DNA of 30,308 bases from a virus, in the IMG/VR virus record IMGVR_UViG_3300025930_000027, positions 1 through 30,308 of that record. The stretch is one strand, 5' to 3'. How positions within the stretch are numbered: the stretch's first letter is position 1; every line of letters starts with the position of its first letter. The notes beneath the pieces were generated by a model. The model saw only the letters and a program-made list of their open reading frames with translations. It had not been told where the DNA came from and did no database searches. A program made the position numbers and the translations under genes. Positions 21,562-28,028 of this stretch are shown here, piece by piece.

Positions 21562-22368
21562 TTGGCTAAGAAAAACGAGCTGGTCCCGGCTCCACAGGGC
21601 AACACGTCTGTCGTCGCTGCAGACGACTTCTTCCAGCAGAATGCAGGCGCAGGGCTTGACAATGTCAACGCCTCTGACATGCTGGTCCCCCGACTGACCA
21701 TCCTCCAGGGGCTGTCCCCTCAACTCAAGCCGCGCGACTCCAACTATATCGAAGGTGCCCAGATTGGGGACATCTGCGACGTTGGCACTGGCCAGCTGTT
21801 CAAGAATGGGCTGGTGTTCTTGCCGGTTTATTACCGCAAGGATTATCTGGAGTGGGCACCCCGCTCCAGCGGCGGTGGGCTGGTGCACATTCACACCGAC
21901 CCAGCCATTCTGGACCAGACCAAGCGCAACGACAAGAATCAGCCCATCCTGCCGAACGGCAACCTGATCAGCGAGACTGCCCAGTTCTTCGGTTTCAACC
22001 TGTCGGCCGGTCGGCAAATGTGCTTCATCCCCATGGCCAGCACCCAGCTGAAAAAGGCGCGCAAGTGGGTCACGCTGGCGGCCAGCGAGAAGCTGAAGCG
22101 GGCAGACGGTAGCGAATTCACTGCTCCGCTGTTCTATCGTGCCTATGAGCTGGCCACTGCTTCCGAGAGCAATGCGCAGGGTGAGTGGGCCGCTTGGACG
22201 GTGGCGCGTGGCCCGGCGCTGCCCGAGATCGACTTCGACGGTACGCCATGGCAGGTGGTAGCGCAGCAAGCGGCTGACTTCCGCCTTCAGATCATGGGCG
22301 GTGAAGCGCGCGGCGATGTGTCTGACATGAACAGCGACATCGCCCGCGACAACGACGAGGCGATGTAA
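21562..22368 (+). CDS. Putative single-stranded-DNA-binding / recombination-associated protein
   Basis: The 268-residue product starts at TTG 21562 with AAAAAGG upstream and begins MAKKNELVPAPQGNTSVVAA. It contains VPRLTILQGLSPQLKPRDSN, GLVFLPVYYRKDYLEWAPRS, LPNGNLISETAQFFGF and MASTQLKKARKWVTL. This string of motifs belongs to a conserved phage family found beside replication genes and often called ssDNA-binding or recombination-associated. It lacks enzymatic motifs, has a likely OB-type beta core and ends in an acidic tail (SDMNSDIARDNDEAM), typical of ssDNA-binding proteins. The family function is inferred. Confidence 0.55.
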   Translation: MAKKNELVPAPQGNTSVVAADDFFQQNAGAGLDNVNASDMLVPRLTILQGLSPQLKPRDSNYIEGAQIGDICDVGTGQLFKNGLVFLPVYYRKDYLEWAPRSSGGGLVHIHTDPAILDQTKRNDKNQPILPNGNLISETAQFFGFNLSAGRQMCFIPMASTQLKKARKWVTLAASEKLKRADGSEFTAPLFYRAYELATASESNAQGEWAAWTVARGPALPEIDFDGTPWQVVAQQAADFRLQIMGGEARGDVSDMNSDIARDNDEAM

Positions 22369-22370
22369 TC

Positions 22371-22937
22371 ATGGGCGCTCCTCAAGATTTCAGTTTCGAG
22401 GAGCAGGGGGTGGGTAGCGCCACCCCCGACGCTCTGGCCCTGCTCAACAAGACGCTGGTGGAGGCGATAGCTCTTAAGGAGCATGCCGACCAGATGGAAG
22501 AAGATCTGGCTGCGATCAAGAAGCAGCTGAATCAGCTGAACACAGTGGTCATTCCTGACATGATGACCGAATTGGGAATGGAGGAATGCACCCAGCGCGG
22601 CTGGAAGATCAAGGTGGGCGAGTTCGTCAGCGGCTCATTGCCGCGTGACCCTGACCTGAAGGCTAGGGCTGTGCGCTGGCTGGAAGATCACGACGGCGGC
22701 GACTTGCTCAAGACTGGGCTGTTCGTCAGCTTCACTCGCTCCCAGCACAATGAGGCGCTGGACCTGGCCGGCAAGATCTCCGAGGCAGGTTACGCACCCA
22801 AGGTGGAAAGCACCGTCCACCCGCAGACCCTGCTGGCGTTTGCGCGGGAACGGCTCAAGAACGGCGAACCGCTGGACACTGAGGTGTTGGGGCTGTACAC
22901 TGGCCGCGTGGCCAAGTTCAAGCGCGTGGGAGAGTGA
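22371..22937 (+). CDS. Conserved phage coiled-coil protein of replication region
   Basis: The 188-residue product begins MGAPQDFSFEEQGVGSATPD. It has a coiled-coil stretch (ALKEHADQMEEDLAAIKKQL, ~34-55), then VVIPDMMTELGMEECTQRGW, WLEDHDGGDLLKTGLFVSFT and VESTVHPQTLLAFARERLKN. The order of a short heptad helix, M-x-E-x-G and VHP-x-TL-x-A-F-x-R-E matches a family that follows the putative ssDNA-binding gene in many phages. It starts two bases after the preceding stop, so the two are probably made together. The biochemical role is unknown. Confidence 0.6.
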   Translation: MGAPQDFSFEEQGVGSATPDALALLNKTLVEAIALKEHADQMEEDLAAIKKQLNQLNTVVIPDMMTELGMEECTQRGWKIKVGEFVSGSLPRDPDLKARAVRWLEDHDGGDLLKTGLFVSFTRSQHNEALDLAGKISEAGYAPKVESTVHPQTLLAFARERLKNGEPLDTEVLGLYTGRVAKFKRVGE

Positions 22938-22939
22938 CC

Positions 22940-23155
22940 ATGGCCGAAAAGACAATCGTCCGCATCGGTCTCAACATCAAGCCGCGCGATGGGGAAATGA
23001 AGACAGGCGAACTTTCGGGAGCATCTTCCTTCACCATGAATGTGGACGCTCATGAGCTGGCTTTTCTCTACATCCTGCAGAGCAAGTCAGCCATATTCTC
23101 TGAACCTGGAGATCCAGTCATCAGCTATTGCGTCATCGGTAAGATTTCGGAATGA
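22940..23155 (+). CDS. Small conserved protein, unknown function
   Basis: The 71-residue product begins MAEKTIVRIGLNIKPRDGEM and is a compact beta-rich protein (ASSFTMNVDAHELAFLYILQ, VISYCVIGKISE). ATG 22940 was chosen because GGGAGAG lies six bases upstream; GTG 22934 sits too close to it. It overlaps the next gene as ATGA. No motif suggests an activity. Confidence 0.55.
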   Translation: MAEKTIVRIGLNIKPRDGEMKTGELSGASSFTMNVDAHELAFLYILQSKSAIFSEPGDPVISYCVIGKISE

Positions 23156-24099
23156 CTGTCCACATCATCGGGGCTGGCATGGCAGGGCTACTGGCTGGTG
23201 CCATGTTCCGCCGGGGCGTGGAGGTTCATGAAGCGGCCGACAAGCTGCCGAACAACCATCACGCGCTACTGCGCTTCAGGTCGGACGAGATAGCCCATCA
23301 CCTCAACATTGAGTTCAGTGAAGTTGAGGTGATGAAGATCGTCAAGCCATGGCGCAATAAGGTGGCGGACGCCGCAGCCTATTCGCTCAAGAGCAATGGC
23401 AAGGCGAGCTTGCGCTCTATCCGCTCTGCCGAGGGCAAGGTTGACCGGCGCTTCATCGCGCCGCCCGACTTCATCCAGGTCATGGCCGAGATGCAGCCAG
23501 ACATTGAGTTCGGCTGCAAGGTGGACCGCGACCTGCTGGAGTGGTTCGGCAAGCAGGGGCCAATCATCTCCACCATCCCCATGGGCTCGCTCATGCAGGC
23601 GCTGAATTACCCTGATGTGCCGGCGTTCGCCAGCCGCAGCGGCTGGGTGGTCAAGGCAGAGGTGCACATTCCCAGCGACTTGTGCGCCACAATCTACTAC
23701 CCTGACCCTGATGTGCCAGTGATCCGCGCCACCTTGACTGGCACGCTGCTGCAGATTGAGATGGTGGAGAGTTTCGACCGAGCGCTGTGGGCGGTTGACC
23801 GCATCATGGAGCATGTGCTGCCTGACTTCGGCATTCACCCTCACACAAGCCATTCGGCTGAATTGGTGCAGCAACGCTATGCCAAGATATTGCCGATAGG
23901 CGAGCGCGAGCGACGCAAGTTCATCATGTGGGCGACGGACGAGTTCGGCATTTATTCTCTCGGGCGCTTTGCAGTGTGGAAGCCTGGGTTGCTGCTGGAC
24001 GACGTATTCCACGACTGCCAGAAGATCATCTCAATGATTCGTGAAGGGCACAACTATCATGGCCGCTTGCCCAAGGCCAACCAACTACGGAGTGTGTGA
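23152..24099 (+). CDS. FAD/NAD(P)-binding protein of nucleotide gene cluster
   Basis: The 315-residue product begins MTVHIIGAGMAGLLAGAMFR, a GxGxxG Rossmann dinucleotide-binding motif at residues 7-12. It continues VEVHEAADKLPNNHHALLRF (the acidic end of strand 2), RFIAPPDFIQVMAEM and IISTIPMGSLMQAL. This layout belongs to FAD-dependent oxidoreductase-like proteins recurring in phage genomes. No substrate-specific motif is recognised. It is placed between small replication genes and ThyX, so a role in nucleotide or DNA-base metabolism is possible. Its ATG overlaps the upstream stop, and its end forms TGATG with the next start. Confidence 0.65.
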   Translation: MTVHIIGAGMAGLLAGAMFRRGVEVHEAADKLPNNHHALLRFRSDEIAHHLNIEFSEVEVMKIVKPWRNKVADAAAYSLKSNGKASLRSIRSAEGKVDRRFIAPPDFIQVMAEMQPDIEFGCKVDRDLLEWFGKQGPIISTIPMGSLMQALNYPDVPAFASRSGWVVKAEVHIPSDLCATIYYPDPDVPVIRATLTGTLLQIEMVESFDRALWAVDRIMEHVLPDFGIHPHTSHSAELVQQRYAKILPIGERERRKFIMWATDEFGIYSLGRFAVWKPGLLLDDVFHDCQKIISMIREGHNYHGRLPKANQLRSV

Positions 24100-24647
24100 T
24101 GCCAGCTTTGAGGAAACCCGACCCAGACAGAGAAGCCTTGATCGAAGACACTGTGAAGTCCTGCGAAGGCTTGAGCACTGCTGAGATATCAGAATTGCTA
24201 GGCATCGAGCGAACCACTGTCAATCGGTCCCTTGTCCGCGCGATCACAAGGGGTGTGCTGCGCCGAGAAGCAGAGATTGTTGTGTCTGAATCTGGGCACT
24301 CTGTGCGCCTGTTCCGCTACTTCAAGGGAGACGGCAAGCCGCAACCGTTGCCGCCACGCCATCGTCGTCGCAGAAGGGGCGGAGACAATGGCCAGCCAGC
24401 AGCGACCGATGCAGGGTGGCAAGCGCGCTACGAGGAAGTGCTCCACCGCCTCAAGCAGCTGGAAGAATGGCGCAGAGTGGCCATCGAGCGCCACCCCGAC
24501 CTGACTGTGCCAGATGTGGTAATTCAGGCGCGACGCATCGCTGCCAAGGCCAACCCAGACTTTGCTGATTCTCTGTTGAGCGGGGCTAAGGACGATTCAC
24601 CAATCATGCGTGCTGTGCTTGCAGCGATAGAAGAAATGTCGGACTGA
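24099..24647 (+). CDS. Winged-helix DNA-binding protein
   Basis: The 182-residue product has an N-terminal wHTH (~10-70) with GLSTAEISELLGIERTTVNR, then SLVRAITRGVLRRE and a beta wing (SVRLFRYF). A basic stretch (PRHRRRRRGG) follows, then a helical C-terminal half (EEVLHRLKQLEEWRRVAIER). GGAG lies before ATG 24099; GTG 24096 is the alternative. It is likely a sequence-specific DNA-binding factor, perhaps for the replication operon. The late or replication switch role is inferred only from position. Confidence 0.6.
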   Translation: MPALRKPDPDREALIEDTVKSCEGLSTAEISELLGIERTTVNRSLVRAITRGVLRREAEIVVSESGHSVRLFRYFKGDGKPQPLPPRHRRRRRGGDNGQPAATDAGWQARYEEVLHRLKQLEEWRRVAIERHPDLTVPDVVIQARRIAAKANPDFADSLLSGAKDDSPIMRAVLAAIEEMSD

Positions 24648-24673
24648 GCACAGACCGCCGAAGGATATATGTC

Positions 24674-25450
24674 ATGGAAGTTAAGTTGATAGACTACACT
24701 GGCGCCGGCACAGCCGACCCAGCGCGTCACGCCGCCAATGTCTTGGTGTTCACCAAGGGCACGCGGCTCAACATGGTGCCAAGTTTAATGGCTGAGATTG
24801 AAGCCAAGCCATGGTCAGAGATTGAGACCGAGTTGGAATATATGGCCAACACCATTCCGTCAAGTTGGGAGTTTGTTTCTTACACATTCCTGATCAACGG
24901 TGTGACCCGCGCCTTCACCCATCAATTTGTGCGCACCCGCACAGGCTCGTACGCTCAGCAGACGATGAGAGTGCTGGATGTGGACGGCTGGGACTATCTG
25001 ACTGGCCCCAGCATCAAGCCATCAGAAGGCCAAGACTATGTTGGCAGCCGAGAAGAGGTTTACGACTGCACCATGGGGGCCATTGACACAGCCTATCGCG
25101 CATTGATAATGAATGGCGCTAAGATTGAAGATGCGCGCGGTATATTGCCGACCAACATCCTCACCAACATAGTGGCCAAGTTCGACTTGCGCACCTTCAG
25201 TGACACCCAGCGCAAGCGTGCAAGCTCGCGCACACAGGGTGAATATCGCGATGTGATGGAAGCTATGCGCGCTGAGGTCATCCGCGTCCACCCATGGGCG
25301 ACGATGTTTTTGGAGCGCACCTTTGACAAGGCGGCTGCTGAGTTGGAAGCAGAGATCATCTCGATGAAGGGCAGAGCGCCAGAAGGCATCTCTGATGAGA
25401 AAGCCACCAACCTCATCAAACTGATCGATCAGCTGAGGATGACCGCATGA
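24674..25450 (+). CDS. thyX: Flavin-dependent thymidylate synthase
   Basis: The 258-residue product contains FVSYTFLINGVTRAFTHQFV and RTRTGSYAQQTMR (residues 87-99), the ThyX signature R-H-R-x-x-S-x6-R with the His replaced by Thr. Further on are LPTNILTNIVAKFDL and KRASSRTQGEYRDV, matching the ThyX substrate-binding end. ThyX makes dTMP from dUMP with FAD, methylene-tetrahydrofolate and NADPH, supplying phage DNA synthesis. AAGG lies about ten bases before ATG 24674. The altered signature residue means a related dUMP-modifying activity cannot be excluded. Confidence 0.85.
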   Translation: MEVKLIDYTGAGTADPARHAANVLVFTKGTRLNMVPSLMAEIEAKPWSEIETELEYMANTIPSSWEFVSYTFLINGVTRAFTHQFVRTRTGSYAQQTMRVLDVDGWDYLTGPSIKPSEGQDYVGSREEVYDCTMGAIDTAYRALIMNGAKIEDARGILPTNILTNIVAKFDLRTFSDTQRKRASSRTQGEYRDVMEAMRAEVIRVHPWATMFLERTFDKAAAELEAEIISMKGRAPEGISDEKATNLIKLIDQLRMTA

Positions 25451-25743
25451 CCTATGCACCGCATGGCCCATTCAAGATTGAGGTGGTCTTCTCCATCGAG
25501 GTCGGCAATGGTATGATGGCAGAAGCGAGCATGGATTGTCCAATTGGCAATCTGCCAACCGATCAAGATTTGGCGACCTTGGCAGAGAATGCAATGAAGA
25601 CGATCAAAGAGACCTTTCCGGATGCAAAGTGGCCAAACAGGGAAGGCTTCCTGTCTGAAGAACTATCGAAGAGGGCCATGGGGATTTCCATCGCTGTGCC
25701 AGAGCGGGATAAGCAATTTGAGCACAAGGTGTTTCAGTCATGA
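25447..25743 (+). CDS. Small conserved protein, unknown function
   Basis: The 98-residue product begins MTYAPHGPFKIEVVFSIEVG, in an ATGA overlap with thyX, and ends in an ATGA overlap with the HAD gene. It contains EASMDCPIGNLPTDQDLATL and a helix NAMKTIKETFPDAKW, followed by strands. No motif suggests an enzyme. The tight coupling on both sides suggests a role with thymidylate or nucleotide processing, which remains inference. Confidence 0.5.
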   Translation: MTYAPHGPFKIEVVFSIEVGNGMMAEASMDCPIGNLPTDQDLATLAENAMKTIKETFPDAKWPNREGFLSEELSKRAMGISIAVPERDKQFEHKVFQS

Positions 25744-26180
25744 CCAACAATGTCGTAGTGGTGGACCTGGACGGCACATTGTGCAATTCAGCCCACCGGG
25801 ATCACTTGGCTAAGGCCGGGCTGTGGGACGAATTCCACGCCAAGCTGGCAGAGGACGAACCATGGGCAGACGTCGCCAAGCTGGTGGCCACGCTGGACGA
25901 TGATGCTTACAACTTCACTGTTGTGGGGCTGACCGGTCGCAACGAGCGCTACCGTGAGGCAACGCTCAAGTGGCTCCACCTGCATCACATTCGGCTGGAC
26001 GATCTTCTGATGCGGCCGGACAATGATTATCAGCCCGACCATGTGCTCAAGCCAGCTATGCTGGAAGCAGCCTATGAGTTCCACAAGGTGTGGTTCATCT
26101 TGGAGGACCGCGACAAGGTGGTGGAGGCTTGGCGCAACTTGGGTTATAATTGCTGGCAGATACGCGCGGGAGGATATTGA
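25740..26180 (+). CDS. HAD-superfamily phosphatase (polynucleotide kinase 3'-phosphatase-like)
   Basis: The 146-residue product starts MTNNVVVVDLDGTLCNSAHR, with HAD motif I DLDGT (residues 9-13). It continues with FTVVGLTGRNERYREATLKW (motif II Thr) and KVWFILEDRDKVVEAWRNLG (motif IV ED-RD). This is the single-domain HAD layout seen in phage 5'(3')-nucleotidases and PNKP-phosphatase-like proteins. The likely reaction is removal of phosphate from nucleotides or DNA ends. It lies next to the thymidylate synthase, in keeping with nucleotide metabolism; the substrate is unknown. Confidence 0.75.
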   Translation: MTNNVVVVDLDGTLCNSAHRDHLAKAGLWDEFHAKLAEDEPWADVAKLVATLDDDAYNFTVVGLTGRNERYREATLKWLHLHHIRLDDLLMRPDNDYQPDHVLKPAMLEAAYEFHKVWFILEDRDKVVEAWRNLGYNCWQIRAGGY

Positions 26181-26181
26181 T

Positions 26182-26262
26182 ATGCCTAATGCAGAAGGTT
26201 GCTTAATCATACTGGCCATCTGGGCTGTTCTCATCACCATCATCTATTGGGCAGTGATGTGA
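26182..26262 (+). CDS. Tiny membrane peptide (26 residues)
   Basis: MPNAEGCLIILAIWAVLITI starts at ATG 26182 after GGGAGG and is a single hydrophobic span ending IYWAVM. It overlaps the next GTG start as GTGA. The good ribosome site and coupling support translation. The function is unknown. Confidence 0.45.
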   Translation: MPNAEGCLIILAIWAVLITIIYWAVM

Positions 26263-26528
26263 GCGCGGGCTTTACACCGGGGCCTTGGTCAACAGGTGTT
26301 GATGGCAACAACCGCATCTATGGTCCCGATGGCGCGGGTCTGGACAGTGGGCTTGTGGCGGTCGTTTATAAAGGGCGCGCGAACACCGACCTGATCGCCG
26401 CCGCGCCTGATCTTTACGAGGCTCTGCAATCATTGCTCGATGACCTCGACACTTATGGGTACGTCACTGTCAGGAGAGACAGCAATGCCCGCAGTGCCAT
26501 CGCTAAAGCAAGGGGTAAGCAATCATGA
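26259..26528 (+). CDS. Conserved small phage protein (HTPGPW/AAPDLYEAL type)
   Basis: The 89-residue product starts at GTG 26259 and reads SAGFTPGPWSTGVDGNN. It continues YKGRANTDLIAAAPDLYEAL and ends DSNARSAIAKARGKQS. FTPGPW ... A-N-x-x-L-I-A-A-A-P-x-L-x-E-A-L ... A-I-A-K-A is the widespread small-phage-protein pattern, whose function is not known. It overlaps both neighbours by a few bases. Confidence 0.65.
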   Translation: MSAGFTPGPWSTGVDGNNRIYGPDGAGLDSGLVAVVYKGRANTDLIAAAPDLYEALQSLLDDLDTYGYVTVRRDSNARSAIAKARGKQS

Positions 26529-26719
26529 GCAAGGAATGCACAGCCGTCCTCTTGCTCGGCGCCATCATGGAAATGTCGGATCACGCCGAAAAGATGGGCG
26601 GTTCGTTCAGCATCTCTGGTGTGGCCGCGCTGCACAAGATGCAGACCTCTCTTCAAAAGAACCGCCCGCAGGTGATCGCCCTGCTTCGACAGTGGGCCAA
26701 AGAGGAGCAACCCTCATGA
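26525..26719 (+). CDS. Small helical protein, unknown function
   Basis: The 64-residue product begins MSKECTAVLLLGAIMEMSDH. It is helical, with SISGVAALHKMQTSLQKNRP and a charged end RQWAKEEQPS. It has ATGA overlaps on both sides, so it is translated with its neighbours. No motif identifies a function. Confidence 0.5.
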   Translation: MSKECTAVLLLGAIMEMSDHAEKMGGSFSISGVAALHKMQTSLQKNRPQVIALLRQWAKEEQPS

Positions 26720-27096
26720 GCAAGTTCGTGCCAGAGGCGCTGCGCAAAGCAGCCGAAATCTATGAGCAGCGCAATGCGCTCTATGGCGACAATTATAAAA
26801 GGTTCGGCACCATCATGCATGCCCTGTTCCCAGAGGGCATTGCACAGCGGGCTGGGGTCAATGGTTCCAAGGCAGAAACTAAACAGGAATATTGGAACCG
26901 CATAGGGATCCTCGTCCAAGTGGTCAGCAAGCTGACACGCTATTGCGAGAACTTCGAGAAGGGTGGACACGCCGATAGCCTGGACGACATGGCAGTGTAC
27001 ACCATGATGCTGCGCGAGTTGGACAAAGAGGCCCAAGACAGGGACGCTGGAAAGTGGCAACCGATTTATGTTCCTGGCGGGATCGACCCAGAGTGA
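26716..27096 (+). CDS. Nmad1/DUF1599-like nucleotide-modification-associated protein
   Basis: The 126-residue product begins MSKFVPEALRKAAEIYEQRN. It contains ALYGDNYKRFGTIMHALFPE, then a helix YWNRIGILVQVVSKLTRYCE and HADSLDDMAVYTMMLRELD. The iy-x-x-R-N-x-x-YG-x-NY-x-x-x-G ... LFP-x-G and later D-x-x-D-M-A-x-Y patterns resemble the DUF1599 (Nmad1) family, named for its link to nucleotide modification genes in phages. A related all-helical nucleotide pyrophosphohydrolase fold is possible. Its end overlaps the exonuclease start as GTGA. Confidence 0.6.
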   Translation: MSKFVPEALRKAAEIYEQRNALYGDNYKRFGTIMHALFPEGIAQRAGVNGSKAETKQEYWNRIGILVQVVSKLTRYCENFEKGGHADSLDDMAVYTMMLRELDKEAQDRDAGKWQPIYVPGGIDPE

Positions 27097-27626
27097 TCGC
27101 TTTCATATTCGACACCGAAACCACTGGGCTGGTCAAGAACAGCTTGATGCCGCTGGAAGGACAGCCGCGTATCATCGAATTCTTTGGCCACCTGGTGGAC
27201 GATCTAGGGTGCTTGCACGATGAGATTGAATTCTTCTGCCACCCTGGTGTGGCGCTGGACCCAATCATCACGCGCATCACCGGCATTACTGATGAGCAAT
27301 TGAAGGGGGCCGAAAGGTTCGATGTGTATGCCGACAGGGTGAAGGAAATGATAGCGTCGGCGGATGCGGTGGTGGCGCACAACCTCAGCTTCGACATGGC
27401 ATTGGTGGAGGCAGATTGCGCACGCTGCGCTTGCGCCCCGGCTTGGCCAGAGCGTAAGATCTGCACCGTGGAGGAAACCGAATGGATGAGGGGTCATCGC
27501 CTCAGCCTGACCGCCTTACACGAGGAATTGTTCGGCGAGGGCTTCCCAGCTGCGCACCGCGCGCGCAATGACGTTGCCGCGCTGACGCGGTGCTACCTAG
27601 AATTACGCAAGCGCGGTGATCTGTGA
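27093..27626 (+). CDS. DnaQ-like 3'-5' exonuclease (DEDDh)
   Basis: The 177-residue product starts at GTG and has all exonuclease motifs: Exo I FDTETTGL near residue 6, Exo II AHNLSFDMALVE (~95) and Exo III HRARNDVAAL (~155-164), with the DEDDh His. It resembles the epsilon proofreading subunit of DNA polymerase III. Being encoded two small genes before the polymerase alpha subunit suggests it proofreads for the phage polymerase, especially as the PHP domain of that polymerase looks inactive. Confidence 0.85.
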   Translation: MIAFIFDTETTGLVKNSLMPLEGQPRIIEFFGHLVDDLGCLHDEIEFFCHPGVALDPIITRITGITDEQLKGAERFDVYADRVKEMIASADAVVAHNLSFDMALVEADCARCACAPAWPERKICTVEETEWMRGHRLSLTALHEELFGEGFPAAHRARNDVAALTRCYLELRKRGDL

Positions 27627-27793
27627 ACAAGGCCAAGAAATTGGAAACGACTTTCTCTCTGATTATGCGCGCCTCCACAGTGGTCAACTTTGCGCTCGTG
27701 CGTCGCCGGTTCAAACCCAGCGATCTGCAAGAGGCAAGAAATTGTCTGAAAGAAGCCATGTTCGAAATTGATGAGTTGATCGCTGATGCGTGA
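27623..27793 (+). CDS. Small basic helical protein (56 residues)
   Basis: GTG 27623 overlaps the exonuclease stop (GTGA), and the product begins MNKAKKLETTFSLIMRASTV. It continues VNFALVRRRFKPSDLQEARN and ends FEIDELIADA. The size and position between exonuclease and polymerase genes are the only clues. Confidence 0.5.
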   Translation: MNKAKKLETTFSLIMRASTVVNFALVRRRFKPSDLQEARNCLKEAMFEIDELIADA

Positions 27794-28028
27794 GCCACCC
27801 AAAAAGCTGAGTGTGACCGACGAGGACTATGATCCTGACGTAGGCTTCTGGGTCGTTGTCAAGGTCGATGGCCAGGAGCAGAAATATGTCGTGAGTTACG
27901 ACACAGAAGCCGGAACAGTCATCAAGTTAAAACACGATGGCGAAAGGTTTCAGCTGAATGAAGCAAAAGATGAAGTCGTCGAGGAAGTGGTTCACGGCGC
28001 AGTGACAGTGGAGTGGAAATCTTGTTGA
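27786..28028 (+). CDS. Small beta-rich protein, unknown function
   Basis: The 80-residue product begins MREPPKKLSVTDEDYDPDVG and consists of alternating strands (FWVVVKVDGQEQKYVVSYDT; GTVIKLKHDGERFQLNEA). It overlaps its upstream neighbour by eight bases and ends in a TTGA overlap with the polymerase. No known family is recognised; a processivity or accessory role is speculative. Confidence 0.5.
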   Translation: MREPPKKLSVTDEDYDPDVGFWVVVKVDGQEQKYVVSYDTEAGTVIKLKHDGERFQLNEAKDEVVEEVVHGAVTVEWKSC

